Positions 19,875-29,052 of a stretch of DNA of 64,000 nucleotides are shown piece after piece. Position numbers and translations under genes: made by a program. The DNA comes from Paenibacillus sp. YN15 (GTDB lineage: Bacteria > Bacillota > Bacilli > Paenibacillales > NBRC-103111). The notes beneath the pieces were generated by a model, which had not been told where the DNA came from, searched no databases, and worked only from the letters and a program-made list of their open reading frames with translations. The stretch covers positions 26,970-90,969 of the forward strand of contig NZ_QMFA01000003.1 of the NCBI RefSeq assembly GCF_003285005.1, given 5' to 3'. The stretch's first letter is position 1; each line of letters begins with the position of its first letter.

Positions 19875-21062
19875 ATGACAGATGAAAAAATTCCCGTCAC
19901 TGTGTTATGCGGATATCTGGGAGCTGGCAAAACAACCATTCTTAACCATGTGCTGAACAATCGGGAAGGGCTAAAGGTTGCCGTAATTGTAAATGATCTG
20001 GGCGAGGTTAATGTGGATGCCGACCTCATTCGCGATGGGGGAGGGCTGAGCCGTACGGAGGAAAAGCTGATCTCGTTGTCCAACGGGTGCATCTGCTGTA
20101 CCTTGCGCGATGATTTGCTGGCAGAGGTGCAAAGACTTGCGGAGGAAAAGCGGTTTGATTATATATTGATTGAGTCCACCGGAATCGGCGAACCCGTGCC
20201 TGTAGCCCAGACCTTCAGTTATGTAGATGAAGAAAAAGGAATTGACCTGACCAAGCTGACCCGGCTGGATTGCATGGTAACGGTGGTAGACGCCTATCAT
20301 TTTTGGAGGGATTATAACACCCGGGAAACCCTGCGCGACCGGGGGCAGGAAACCGGGGAGGGCGATCGGAGAGCGGTTGTCAATTTGTTGATTGAGCAGG
20401 TGGAATTCTGCGATGTGCTTATCATCAACAAGTGTGATTTGGTCAGCGAGGAAGAGCTGGAAAAGCTGGAGTCCGCCTTGCGGAGCTTGCAGCCCGGTGC
20501 GAGGATTATCCGTTCCAGTCACGGGAAAGTAGATCCCAGAGATATTCTGAATACGAATTTGTTTGACTTTCAGAAGGCCAGTATGTCGGCCGGCTGGATT
20601 CAGGAATTGCAAAAAGGGGAACACATTCCGGAAACCGAGGAATACGGAATAACTTCGTTTGTATATACCAGGAAGATTCCCTTTCATACGGAACGGCTGC
20701 TGCACTGGATGGCCAAGTGGCCTCAATCGGTGGTACGCTCCAAGGGGATTTTGTGGCTTGCTACCCGTAACAATATGGCTGTTTCCTTCAGTCAAGCAGG
20801 TGTGTCCCGGCAACTGGCCCCAGCGGGTCTGTGGGTCGCTTCATTAACGGAGGAGGAACGAGTCTCCTATTTTGGCAAGGATTATCCGAAGACACCGGAC
20901 TGGGATGATCAATGGGGTGATCGTGTGACGAGGCTTGTTTTTATTGGGATTGACATGAACCGGGATGAAATTGTCCGATCTCTGGACACAGCGTTATTGA
21001 CACCCGAGGAGATGAACAGTAATTGGCGGAAGCTTCCCGATCCGTTGCCCAGCTTTAAATAA
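19875..21062 (+). CDS. zagA: COG0523 GTPase, zinc metallochaperone of the ZagA (YciC) type
   Basis: The 395-residue G3E-family GTPase has Walker [10 protein letters not shown], a long [20 protein letters not shown] insert, the metal-binding CxCC motif in [17 protein letters not shown] for guanine specificity and a conserved C-terminal domain ending near [12 protein letters not shown]. Length and motifs match Bacillus ZagA/YciC, a Zur-regulated chaperone that supports the folate enzyme FolE during zinc limitation. It shares the zur operon. ATG 19875 is chosen because AAAGGAAG lies 9 nt upstream, while ATG 19866 directly abuts it. The 21473-21706 remnant is a collapsed second copy of this family. 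Confidence 0.88.
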   Translation: MTDEKIPVTVLCGYLGAGKTTILNHVLNNREGLKVAVIVNDLGEVNVDADLIRDGGGLSRTEEKLISLSNGCICCTLRDDLLAEVQRLAEEKRFDYILIESTGIGEPVPVAQTFSYVDEEKGIDLTKLTRLDCMVTVVDAYHFWRDYNTRETLRDRGQETGEGDRRAVVNLLIEQVEFCDVLIINKCDLVSEEELEKLESALRSLQPGARIIRSSHGKVDPRDILNTNLFDFQKASMSAGWIQELQKGEHIPETEEYGITSFVYTRKIPFHTERLLHWMAKWPQSVVRSKGILWLATRNNMAVSFSQAGVSRQLAPAGLWVASLTEEERVSYFGKDYPKTPDWDDQWGDRVTRLVFIGIDMNRDEIVRSLDTALLTPEEMNSNWRKLPDPLPSFK

Positions 21063-21074
21063 AGTGGTAAGGTT

Positions 21075-21185
21075 ATGCATTTTAGACAAGAAGAAAGGGA
21101 TTTGTTGCCGGCTGTAATAATGAACAAAATTGGGAAAGTCAGTCTCGATGGAGCGGTGATCCAAGAGGATGTTCCGATTGCTTGA
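21075..21185 (+). CDS. possible 36-residue ORF in the zinc operon
   Basis: MHFRQEERDLLPAVIMNK begins at ATG 21075, and the frame ends at TGA 21183-21185. The ribosome-binding site is weak (GGTAAGG). The family is not recognised. It fills part of the gap between the GTPase gene and rpmG and could be a small gene or a fragment. Confidence 0.25.
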   Translation: MHFRQEERDLLPAVIMNKIGKVSLDGAVIQEDVPIA

Positions 21186-21251
21186 GGATCAGATTCGAGC
21201 GGCAAATGATCTCGTTCTGAACAAAAATTTAGAACATGGAGGAATATACGA

Positions 21252-21401
21252 ATGAGAGTAGTTGTTACCTTGGCTTGTACAGAATGCGGTGACCGGAACT
21301 ATACAACCACAAAAAACAAGAGAAATAATCCGGAACGTCTTGAGTTGAAGAAATATTGTCCACGTTTAAAAAAGTACACCTTGCATCGGGAAACTCGATA
21401 A
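21252..21401 (+). CDS. rpmG: 50S ribosomal protein L33, Cys-deficient paralogue
   Basis: This 49-residue protein begins [17 protein letters not shown] and ends LHRETR, which identifies it as L33. It keeps the first CxxC (C9, C12) and C36 but has leucine where the fourth zinc ligand would be (KKYCPRLKK). It therefore belongs to the forms not expected to hold zinc well. Its place at the end of a Zur-controlled operon next to the zinc-free S14 suggests a zinc-sparing role. GGAGG lies 9 nt before the ATG, and a terminator follows 17 nt after the stop. Confidence 0.9.
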   Translation: MRVVVTLACTECGDRNYTTTKNKRNNPERLELKKYCPRLKKYTLHRETR

Positions 21402-21417
21402 CACGAAGCCTTGACAC

Positions 21418-21447
21418 AACCGGACAAACATTAATGTCCGGTTTTTC
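21418..21447 (+). terminator. terminator of the zinc operon
   Basis: AACCGGACA (21418-21426) pairs with TGTCCGGTT (21435-21443) around an 8-nt loop, followed by TTT. It closes the rpsN-znuCBA-zur-zagA-rpmG transcript. Confidence 0.8.
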
Positions 21448-21472
21448 TACATATTGAAGGAGAGGTGTGAAT

Positions 21473-21706
21473 ATGCAGACTAAAATTCTGTAGTGAAATA
21501 AATATTGATGCCGAATTGGTTAGAGAAGGCGGGGGATTATCTCGGACGGAGGAACGGAAATTACATCAGATTGATGAACTTGACAAATCACCCGATTGGG
21601 ATTCTGAATGGGAGATCGGGTGATCAAATTGGTATTTATCGGAGTTGACATGGATAATGAAGAAGCAGGACTGGAGTCAACTTCCGGCCCCACTTCCAAA
21701 ACTTTG
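21473..21706 (+). pseudogene. collapsed second COG0523 (ZagA-like) GTPase gene
   Basis: An ATG with GAAGGAGAGG upstream opens MQTKIL and then stops. Another frame reads [20 protein letters not shown], which matches [20 protein letters not shown] of the intact GTPase gene nearby. Farther on, shifted frames give DKSPDWDSEWEIG, RVIKLVFIGVDMDNEE and DWSQLPAPLP, matching the C-terminal region of the same protein. The Walker A, CxCC and NKxD regions are deleted. It is a remnant of a tandem copy carrying at least two deletions and frameshifts, and it lies directly downstream of the zinc operon. Confidence 0.8.
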
Positions 21707-21742
21707 ACACTTTTTATGGGCGAAAGGGAGCAGAAGTCTTGA

Positions 21743-22095
21743 AGGCTGAGGCGTGCCCCGACCATATCCCAATTCCTGAAGATCATGATGGAAGCATATG
21801 CGGATTCCCGCACAGGCGCAAGCCTGGGCCAATGGCCTTGGCCGGTCAAGGAAAGGCTGCAGCCTCTCAGTTACATGTACCGCAATTTTATTATCGGCGG
21901 ATACGTGCATGGAGAGCCGGGGGCGCGCGGCAGCCACAAGCTGTCTGTGGTGGATCTGTTCGGGGACGGATTTCATGAGCTTGTCCGCGACATTCCCGGA
22001 GAAGAGGGGGAGGTGCTGGACCGCTTCGGCAAAAAAATCGGGGCTATTTCCGGCAGCGTCAGTTTTGTCGGCAAGCTGTTTGGTTTGCCGGAGGA
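21743..22095 (+). pseudogene. C-terminal fragment resembling an FG-GAP-type repeat protein
   Basis: An open frame reads MYRNFIIGGYVHGEPGARGS followed by HKLSVVDLFGDGFHELVRDI. The D-x-F-G-D-G pattern recalls calcium-binding FG-GAP or lyase beta-propeller blades. There is no start codon with a ribosome-binding site, and the coding character stops where an opposite-strand deacetylase fragment begins near 22085. The parent family could not be named with certainty. Confidence 0.4.
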
Positions 22096-22365
22096 ACTCT
22101 TCTGCCAGCTTGAACATCATATCCCATTCCCGATGATGATAGACGGTGGGATTGAAGCGGTGAAGCTCATGCTGGATATCAAAATTGCCTGTTGACGTGA
22201 TGGTTCTTGAATAACGGATGGACGTATGCCTTTTAATGACATCGGCAACGAACTCATTGTTATTGACACCGCCGCCGGGATACGCCATGCCAACTACCTC
22301 ATACCCGACAAGGGATTCCAGATTTTTTCGATCCTCTTCCACCTGCCGTATGATGTTAATCCCCC
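22085..22365 (-). pseudogene. fragment of a polysaccharide deacetylase-like gene
   Basis: On the minus strand the frame reads VEEDRKNLESLVGYEVVGMA, YPGGGVNNNE and IKRHTSIRYSRTI, then FNPTVYHHREWDMMFKLAEE. This pattern is typical of the C-terminal half of NodB-type polysaccharide deacetylases. The catalytic N-terminal half is missing. The reading frame continues past 22085 into sequence that codes on the other strand, so the apparent 221-codon ORF is a chimera rather than a gene. Confidence 0.55.
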
Positions 22366-22452
22366 CCTTGTACAGTTAGATTATAGCTTCTTTGCTGCAG
22401 GTTAGGAATATATTTCTGCGGCAACAAGATCACGCCATAAAACATAACCCAC

Positions 22453-22490
22453 AAAACCACCGGTTCTTTAAAGGGCCGGTGGTTTTGCCA
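22453..22490. terminator. rho-independent terminator
   Basis: AAAACCACCGG (22453-22463) pairs perfectly with CCGGTGGTTTT (22476-22486). A/T runs on both arms allow use on either strand. It insulates the following two-component system from the fragment zone. Confidence 0.75.
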
Positions 22491-22583
22491 CATGTTTTGG
22501 AAGATAAGATAAAAAATAAAAAATCGGATAATAATTTTTTGCTACAATAAAAGGATAACGCTAATGATAGGGTGGTGACAGCC

Positions 22584-23600
22584 ATGTATCATATCTTGGT
22601 GGCCGAGGATGAGCCTTGGATTCGAAGCTCTGTTGTGGAGATGGTGAACCGGATCGGAGAAGAGACGTTCACCGTGTCGCAGGCGACCAACGGGGAAGAG
22701 GCCTGGGCATTGATTCAGGAGTCATGGCCCACTGTGCTGATTACGGACATTATGATGCCGATGATGGACGGCCTGTCGCTGATCCAGAAGATTCATGAAT
22801 ACGGGATTCCGATGGCCTTCATCATCATCAGCGGGTACGATAATTTCCAATATGCGCAAAAAGCGATTCGCTACGGGGTTACGGAATATTTGCTGAAGCC
22901 GGTGGATCTGGACCAGCTTCGGGAGGCGCTGCGCAGATCCGAGCAAAGTATCGGCAGCCTGAAGGAAATCAGCCAATATATGTCGCGGTTCCAGCAGCTT
23001 GTGAACAGCCTCGGCGAGATAACCCCACAGACCGCCGGCAGAAAGATGTCCGACCTCATCCATTCTGTTCTGAGGCTTAAACATCTCAATCCCGCCGCCA
23101 GATTGAATTTGCTTCGCATCTTTGAATGGAAATTGACCGGCCTGGTGAAGGAGCTGTCACCGGGGCAGGCCTTGCCCTCGATTCCCGCCGATGCGGAGGA
23201 CACGGCAATCATCCGCCATTTTGACCAATTGGCCATGCTTCTGATCATGCATTCTGCGGAGCAGAACAAAGCGGATACCCATCTGATGACCAAACGGGTC
23301 TGCGATTATATCCAGACGCATTATAAGAAGGATATTTCGTTAACAGAAATGGCGCAATATGCGAACATGAGCATTTCCTACTTCAGCTCCTGGTTCAAAA
23401 GATGCACCGGACGAACCTTGGTTCAATATATTCAGGAGGTCAGGATTGAAAAGGCCAAGCAGCTTCTCCTGGAGACACAGCTGAAAAATTATGAGATTGC
23501 CGAGCAGGTGGGCTTTGCCACACAGCCTTATTTTATCCGCGTATTTAAAAATACGGTAGGCGTTTCTCCCAATTCGTTCCGAAAGAGAATGGGGCCATGA
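22584..23600 (+). CDS. YesN-type response regulator (receiver + AraC DNA-binding domain)
   Basis: The product has 338 residues. The receiver domain (1-120) has the phosphoacceptor D55 in VLITDIMMPMMDG and a conserved lysine in EYLLKPVDL. The C-terminal AraC domain (about 240-338) carries two helix-turn-helix units, including DISLTEMAQYANMSISYFS and FATQPYFIRVFKNTVGVSPN. It should activate carbohydrate genes when phosphorylated by the kinase encoded next, and the two genes overlap by 4 bp. ATG 22584 is preferred over GTG 22572 because AGGGTGGTGA serves as the ribosome-binding site. The likely target is the ABC operon starting at 25516. Confidence 0.88.
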   Translation: MYHILVAEDEPWIRSSVVEMVNRIGEETFTVSQATNGEEAWALIQESWPTVLITDIMMPMMDGLSLIQKIHEYGIPMAFIIISGYDNFQYAQKAIRYGVTEYLLKPVDLDQLREALRRSEQSIGSLKEISQYMSRFQQLVNSLGEITPQTAGRKMSDLIHSVLRLKHLNPAARLNLLRIFEWKLTGLVKELSPGQALPSIPADAEDTAIIRHFDQLAMLLIMHSAEQNKADTHLMTKRVCDYIQTHYKKDISLTEMAQYANMSISYFSSWFKRCTGRTLVQYIQEVRIEKAKQLLLETQLKNYEIAEQVGFATQPYFIRVFKNTVGVSPNSFRKRMGP

Positions 23601-25423
23601 ATCATATGAAGCATTTTATGTACCGGTACTCCATGAAGCAGAAGATGATCGTCGCCTTCCTCACGATCAGTCTGATGGGGGTTGTGATCATCGCCTTCTC
23701 CGCACAGCATTATTACACCAAAGCAACAACCCAGGACTTCTATAACCTTGCAAAAAGCTCCTCGGCCAGTCTGAACAATCAAATTGACCGCTATTTCAAG
23801 CAAATGATTCAATCCACGTCAGCTGTTATTGCCGGGCCGCTTCCTCCTCTCGGCGGCCCGCTGTATCCGAGCCAGGAAACCGGAATGATCCAGGCCTGGC
23901 TGGCCGGAAAGACCCCATTGACATCATCAACCCGGTTAATTATAGAAGATATTCTTCGCCGCTACATCACAATCAACTACTCCGAGATTGAAAGTCTGAT
24001 TCTTCTGAAGGAAAACGGCGAGCTGGTTTCTTCCAACGGACAGCCCGATTACCGGCCGGAGGAGCCATGGCTCAACCTGCCGTTTACTTCCCAAACAGCA
24101 GTGCTTCCCACTTATGAGTCCTATCCGTATAAGGTGTCGATTGTATCCCTGGTTATTCCTGTATTCAGCACGGAGAATGCGCGCATTATCGGCAGGCTGG
24201 TGATTAACCTGTCCCTGGCGGAGCTGAAGGAAATGATGGGCAAAACCACCATCGGGAAAACGGGCACCTTCGTCATCGTTTCTTCCGCGGACACGATTGT
24301 GCATCATCCGGACTCCAGCCTTCTTGGCAAACCCATTTCCCAGACGCCGCTAAATGATTTTCATCTCCACGAACCGGACACTCTGCAAAAAGCCAGGGAT
24401 GTGGACTATTTAATCACATTTACCCGGTCCGAGTTTACCGAATGGCGAATTATTGCCATTGTCCCGCTTCATGAGATGGCGACCGGATTGAATGTTGCCA
24501 CAAAATCCATGCTGATCGTGCTGTCCTTCCTGTTTCTCTTTGTCATTCTGGTTGTGCCGGCCTTGACCAAGCTGCTGATGGAGCCTGTGGTCCGGTTGAA
24601 AAAGGTGATGCACGAAGTAGAGAGGGGCAATCTGGACGTTCAGGTGGAATTTCACCCCGGCAATGATGAGTTTCAGAGCTTGAACCGCAGCTTCGGCCAA
24701 ATGATCCAACGGCTGAAGAAGCTTATCGAGGATGTGATCCAGTATCAATTGCGGGAGATACAGCTGGAGGTAAGACAGAAGGACGCGGCCATCAAGGCCC
24801 TTCAGGGGCAGATCAACCCGCATTTTCTGTATAATACATTGGATATTATCCGAAGCATGGCTTATCTGGAGGAGGTCCCCCGGATCGAGAAAATTGCCGG
24901 CAACCTGGCTTCCTTCTTCCGGTACACGGCCAAGCTGGAGCCTCTTGAGGTGACGCTGCGCGAGGAAATCGACCATCTTAGGAAATACCTGGATATCATT
25001 CATATCCGGTTCATGCAGAATTTCCAAAGCCAGATTTATGTAAACGAGAAGTTTATGGAGGCGCATCTTGTTAAGCTGTCCCTGCAGCCTATCGTGGAGA
25101 ATGCGGTGAAATATGCGGTGGAGCCGAAGAATGGGAATGCCGCCATCCTGATCAGCGCCTTCGACGAAGGAGATGATCTTGTCCTTGAAGTGGCGGATAA
25201 TGGGCCAGGCATACGGGCAGACAAACTCGAGAGTCTTCGGCGCTCTCTAGTACAGATGGGCGACTATCAGGCTACAGACCAGAACGCTACGCAGGATTCC
25301 CTGGGACTGGCCAATGTCCATGCCCGCCTTGTCCTGCAATATGGAGACCGGTACGGAGTGGGCATCAATTCGTTCCCGGCAAGAGGAACGGTGGTTTCCA
25401 TCCGTATCCCTTACAAAAAGTAA
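23597..25423 (+). CDS. YesM-type sensor histidine kinase
   Basis: A 608-residue membrane kinase: first helix about 18-38, an extracellular dCache-like sensor about 40-295, second helix about 300-322, HAMP about 325-380, then a His_kinase domain with INPHFLYNTLDIIRSMAYLE (H409) and an ATPase domain with PIVENAVKYAV (N-box) and EVADNGPGI (G-box). YesM-type kinases sense sugars or their binding proteins at the membrane and phosphorylate the cognate YesN regulator. Start ATG 23597 overlaps the regulator stop. It lies just ahead of a sugar-binding lipoprotein and two permease genes in the same direction, an arrangement typical of the system. Confidence 0.9.
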   Translation: MNHMKHFMYRYSMKQKMIVAFLTISLMGVVIIAFSAQHYYTKATTQDFYNLAKSSSASLNNQIDRYFKQMIQSTSAVIAGPLPPLGGPLYPSQETGMIQAWLAGKTPLTSSTRLIIEDILRRYITINYSEIESLILLKENGELVSSNGQPDYRPEEPWLNLPFTSQTAVLPTYESYPYKVSIVSLVIPVFSTENARIIGRLVINLSLAELKEMMGKTTIGKTGTFVIVSSADTIVHHPDSSLLGKPISQTPLNDFHLHEPDTLQKARDVDYLITFTRSEFTEWRIIAIVPLHEMATGLNVATKSMLIVLSFLFLFVILVVPALTKLLMEPVVRLKKVMHEVERGNLDVQVEFHPGNDEFQSLNRSFGQMIQRLKKLIEDVIQYQLREIQLEVRQKDAAIKALQGQINPHFLYNTLDIIRSMAYLEEVPRIEKIAGNLASFFRYTAKLEPLEVTLREEIDHLRKYLDIIHIRFMQNFQSQIYVNEKFMEAHLVKLSLQPIVENAVKYAVEPKNGNAAILISAFDEGDDLVLEVADNGPGIRADKLESLRRSLVQMGDYQATDQNATQDSLGLANVHARLVLQYGDRYGVGINSFPARGTVVSIRIPYKK

Positions 25424-25515
25424 AATTGGATAACAAAGCGTAAAATGTGAAAAAACAAGCAGGTTCTTTTGGGCTACGATATACGTGAAGGCAAAATAGA
25501 GGAGGGGTTTAAAAC

Positions 25516-27081
25516 TTGAGAAAACAAATCGCACTTTTTCTTGCAGGCGCTCTGGGCGCTTCCGCTCTGGCGGGCTGCTCAGGGAATGGAAAGACGGAAG
25601 AACCCGGGAAAACAGCGGGCCAGCCAAGCGCCGCCGCAAGCGTTGCCGCGGGCGCCGTGGATGACGGCAAGGAAAAGCTGACTATCACCTTTTTACCGGA
25701 ATCGTGGAGTGGCGGCAAGTGGAGGGAGGACCACCCGACGATCAAGTATCTGAACGAAAAGTTTAATATCGATTTGAAGCTCATGTGGACGGATGGTCCG
25801 ACATACAAAGACAAATTGAATGTGATGGCTGCGTCCAACAGCTTGCCGGACATGTACAGAGTCACCTCGGATAATTTCGGCAAATGGCAGAATGAGGGGA
25901 TCTTCATGGATCTGGCTCCTCATTTGAGCAAGTATCCGAATCTGGCCAAGGCCTTCCCGGAGGATCAATGGAAGATGCTGAATCCGCAGGGAAAGACATA
26001 CGGGATACCGCTGTGGGAAATTGAAATCCGGGACAGCTATCAAATTCGGGCCGACTGGATTCGCAATGTGGGACTGCCGATGCCGAAGGAAGAGACGTTT
26101 AACCTAGATGAGTTTTATCAGCTCATGAAAGCGTTCGCCCTTAATGACCCGGACAAAAACGGGAAGAAGGATACGGTTGGCTTCACCACCGACAACGAAC
26201 TGGGCGTGAACACAGCCCAACTGCGGGCCGCCTTTGGCCTGGCCAACGGCTGGAAGCTGGTGGACGGCAAGCTGATTCCCCAACAGGTTCAAGCCAAGGA
26301 GCAAAAGGATTTCCTCGGTTATCTCCGCAAAATGTATGAAGAAGGCATTATGGACAAGGATTTCCTCAGCAAAAAAGGCCAAAATGTTTACGAGCTGATG
26401 CAGTCGGGCAAGTCGGGCATATACACCCATCACCCTTCTGCCATGCTGGCGGATAACGAAAAGCTGAAGAAAATCGACCCCAACGCCGAATTGGTTCAGC
26501 TTGCTCCGCCTATTGGTCCCACCGGTCTCCGCGGTAATGGGACAGGTTTGAACGGGGCGAATAAAGTGGTGGTCAACGGCAAAATCGATCCCAAAAAGCA
26601 GGAGCGCATTCTGAAGATTCTGGACTGGTGGGTCACCGACGAAGGTACGGATATTATGAAAAGCGGGATTGAGGGTCCCCACTATACAAAGGTGGCCGAT
26701 GGCAAATATACGTCAACTCCGCTTATCGACACGGATCTTCCGAGGATTTTGAACAATTGGTTTTTCAAACGCGCAGACCCCAATATGAATATATTCAGGT
26801 GGACGGACCCGGAGGTAGCCGAGTTCATTGATAGCTTTAATAAAAACAATGCCAAATATCCCTGGAAAAATGACTCCGGCGGCCTGGAAATCTATTCGGA
26901 GACTCATGCGAAGCTATGGAAGGATCTGGACACGAAATTCAAGGAGACCCAACTGAAAATCGTCGTGGGGCAGGAGCCTTTGGACAGCATCGACAAGGCC
27001 ATTGCAGCCTGGAAGGCAAACGGCGGAGACAAGATCATTCAGGAAATGAACGACGCTTACGCCAAATATAATGGCAAATAA
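25516..27081 (+). CDS. sugar ABC transporter substrate-binding lipoprotein (LplA type)
   Basis: The 521-residue protein begins with a lipoprotein signal (LGASALAGC, lipid-modified C21) and has the long extracellular solute-binding fold used for oligosaccharides, with the calcium-loop-like DPDKNGKKDTVGFT near 215. Translation starts at TTG 25516, with AGGAGGGG 8 nt upstream. It is the first gene of an SBP-permease-permease operon directly after the YesM/YesN pair. The ligand is unknown; neighbouring lyases and hydrolases suggest uronic-acid oligosaccharides. The operon has no ATPase gene, so a shared MsmX-like ATPase elsewhere is expected. Confidence 0.88.
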   Translation: MRKQIALFLAGALGASALAGCSGNGKTEEPGKTAGQPSAAASVAAGAVDDGKEKLTITFLPESWSGGKWREDHPTIKYLNEKFNIDLKLMWTDGPTYKDKLNVMAASNSLPDMYRVTSDNFGKWQNEGIFMDLAPHLSKYPNLAKAFPEDQWKMLNPQGKTYGIPLWEIEIRDSYQIRADWIRNVGLPMPKEETFNLDEFYQLMKAFALNDPDKNGKKDTVGFTTDNELGVNTAQLRAAFGLANGWKLVDGKLIPQQVQAKEQKDFLGYLRKMYEEGIMDKDFLSKKGQNVYELMQSGKSGIYTHHPSAMLADNEKLKKIDPNAELVQLAPPIGPTGLRGNGTGLNGANKVVVNGKIDPKKQERILKILDWWVTDEGTDIMKSGIEGPHYTKVADGKYTSTPLIDTDLPRILNNWFFKRADPNMNIFRWTDPEVAEFIDSFNKNNAKYPWKNDSGGLEIYSETHAKLWKDLDTKFKETQLKIVVGQEPLDSIDKAIAAWKANGGDKIIQEMNDAYAKYNGK

Positions 27082-27087
27082 ATAAAT

Positions 27088-27116
27088 GCCGGGTCGGCTG
27101 CATCCGCGGCCGGCCT
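27088..27116 (+). other. GC-rich stem-loop between binding-protein and permease genes
   Basis: GCCGG-type arms around 27088-27116 form an imperfect GC-rich hairpin followed by TATTCTTTCT. It may act as a partial terminator or RNA stabiliser, giving more binding protein than permease. Confidence 0.4.
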
Positions 27117-27145
27117 ATTCTTTCTCACAAGGAAGGCGGGAGAGC

Positions 27146-28099
27146 ATGAAATCGACTGTAAGCGAATTAAGCACCAATAGCCGGCCAAGGACTTCCTCAG
27201 CCTTTGCCCATTATCTTAAACGGGCTTTCCCTATCTACTCCATGGTTCTGCCGGGACTTTTGTGCATTGTTCTGTTTAAATATTTGCCCATGTTCGGCGT
27301 TGTCATCTCCTTTCAGAAATACAGTCCCTTCCGGGGGATCTGGGGGAGCGAGTGGGTGGGACTTGATCATTTCGTCCGGCTGTTCACCGAGCATCAATTT
27401 CTGACGCTCCTTAAGAATACCCTCGTGCTTAACCTGATTGATATTTGCTTTTATTTCCCGGCCCCCATTCTGTTCGCTTTGATTCTTAATGAGGTTCGTC
27501 TGAAATGGTTCAAAACGTCGATGCAAACCATTGTGTATTTGCCCCACTTTGTCTCTATGGTTGTGGTTGTTGGCATCACCGTTGTCCTGTTTGCCGGAGA
27601 ATTCGGCGGGATCAATCTGTTTCTCGATTCTCTCGGTCTTCCCAGATACCAAGGGTTGAACGACCCGGACCATTTCCGCTGGATATGGCTCTTGCAGAAT
27701 ATCTGGAAGGAAGTGGGCTGGAGTGCAATCATCTATTTGGCCGCTCTTGCCTCCATTGATCCGACACTGTATGAGGCTGCCGTAGTGGACGGAGCCAGCC
27801 GGTGGAGACAGATCTGGCATATCACCCTGCCATCTCTTGTGGAGATCATTATCATCCTGTTCATCCTCCGTCTGGGAAGCTTTATCGATGTGGGCTTCGA
27901 GCATGTATTCCTGCTGCAAAACCCGCTTAATCTTGCCGTATCCGATGTTTTTGAAACCTACATCTACCGGGTTGGGGTACAGCAGGGTGAATTCAGCTAT
28001 ACGACAGCGGTTGGCCTGTTCAAGTCGGTGGTTGGGCTTGTGATGGTGCTCTCCGCCAACGCCATTGCCAAAGGAACGGGAAGGGAGGGTGTATACTGA
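27146..28099 (+). CDS. sugar ABC transporter permease (LplB type)
   Basis: A 317-residue protein with six predicted membrane helices and the family landmark KYLPMFGVVISFQKYSP near the N-terminus. The EAA loop that docks the ATPase is YEAAVVDGASRWRQIWHITL. ATG 27146 with AAGGCGGGAG upstream is chosen over the in-frame 27086, which lies 5 nt after the previous stop and would add 20 non-hydrophobic residues. It pairs with the next permease, whose start overlaps its stop. Confidence 0.88.
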   Translation: MKSTVSELSTNSRPRTSSAFAHYLKRAFPIYSMVLPGLLCIVLFKYLPMFGVVISFQKYSPFRGIWGSEWVGLDHFVRLFTEHQFLTLLKNTLVLNLIDICFYFPAPILFALILNEVRLKWFKTSMQTIVYLPHFVSMVVVVGITVVLFAGEFGGINLFLDSLGLPRYQGLNDPDHFRWIWLLQNIWKEVGWSAIIYLAALASIDPTLYEAAVVDGASRWRQIWHITLPSLVEIIIILFILRLGSFIDVGFEHVFLLQNPLNLAVSDVFETYIYRVGVQQGEFSYTTAVGLFKSVVGLVMVLSANAIAKGTGREGVY

Positions 28100-28977
28100 T
28101 GAACAACAGGCGCGTATCCGGCAGTGAACGATATTTCGATATTCTCATCTACGCGGTGCTCATCATCTGGGGGATATTCATCCTGTTTCCGCTGCTGTAT
28201 GTTCTGATGACATCCTTCGCCACCGAAAAAGAATATTTGACCCGGGGATTCTTCATCATACCGAAGGAATGGACATGGGACGCCTACTTGTATTTGCTGG
28301 CCAACGACAGCTTTTCGCAAAGCTTCAAAAACGCGGCGGTGATTACGGCGATTGGCACGGCAATCAGCATCGCCATCACCACATTGATGGCCTACGGCCT
28401 GTCCAAGAAATGGCTGAAGGGACGGAAGGTGTTCAACTTCATGGTGGTATTCACCATGCTGTTCTCAGGCGGCATGATTCCCACTTATCTGATTATCAAG
28501 CAGTTCGGCTTGATCGATACCTTCTGGTCCCTGTGGCTTCCGGGGGCGGTGGCTCCGTTCTATATGATTGTTATGCGGAGCTTCTTTTCCTCCATCCCGT
28601 ATGAGCTGGAGGAATCGGCAAGGGTGGACGGCTGCGGGGAGTGGAGGATGTTCTTCAGCATTATGCTTCCTTTATCCAAGCCGTCCATCGCCACCTTTGT
28701 TTTGTTTTATATGGTCGGCTTTTGGAACACGTATTTCTCAGCCTTGATCTATTTGAATGACTCCAACATGTGGCCGCTGCAAGTATTCTTAAGGCAAATC
28801 CTCGTTCTGAACACATCCATGGACGAAACCGCTACCCTGATGGAGCAGGTGATTGTCTATACCCCCGGAGCAAGGATGGCGGCCATCGTTGTGTCTGCGC
28901 TGCCGATGATGGTGATTTATCCGTTTCTTCAAAAGCACTTCAATAAGGGTATGCTGCTTGGTTCGTTGAAGGGGTAA
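28099..28977 (+). CDS. sugar ABC transporter permease (YtcP/LplC type)
   Basis: A 292-residue permease with six predicted helices. The FTMLFSGGMIPTYLIIKQFG segment and the EAA loop ESARVDGCGEWRMFFSIMLP identify the second-permease class of LplABC systems. It ends MLLGSLKG, a typical family terminus. The start overlaps the preceding stop (ATGATG), so the pair is translationally coupled. A terminator follows immediately. Confidence 0.88.
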   Translation: MNNRRVSGSERYFDILIYAVLIIWGIFILFPLLYVLMTSFATEKEYLTRGFFIIPKEWTWDAYLYLLANDSFSQSFKNAAVITAIGTAISIAITTLMAYGLSKKWLKGRKVFNFMVVFTMLFSGGMIPTYLIIKQFGLIDTFWSLWLPGAVAPFYMIVMRSFFSSIPYELEESARVDGCGEWRMFFSIMLPLSKPSIATFVLFYMVGFWNTYFSALIYLNDSNMWPLQVFLRQILVLNTSMDETATLMEQVIVYTPGARMAAIVVSALPMMVIYPFLQKHFNKGMLLGSLKG

Positions 28978-28985
28978 TGGAATAA

Positions 28986-29015
28986 GGCTCCGGTGATTTT
29001 TACCGGAGTCTTTTT
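28986..29015 (+). terminator. rho-independent terminator
   Basis: GGCTCCGGT (28986-28994) pairs with ACCGGAGTC (29002-29010), with one G-U pair, and is followed by five T. It closes the first ABC operon. Confidence 0.85.
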
Positions 29016-29052
29016 ATTGCTTACGCGAAGCTCATGCTGTGTACCGAAAAAA

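Noticed and set aside
21677-22342. A 221-codon minus-strand ORF as one gene
   Set aside because: Only its first part resembles a polysaccharide deacetylase. The rest lies opposite a plus-strand coding fragment and has no recognisable protein character.
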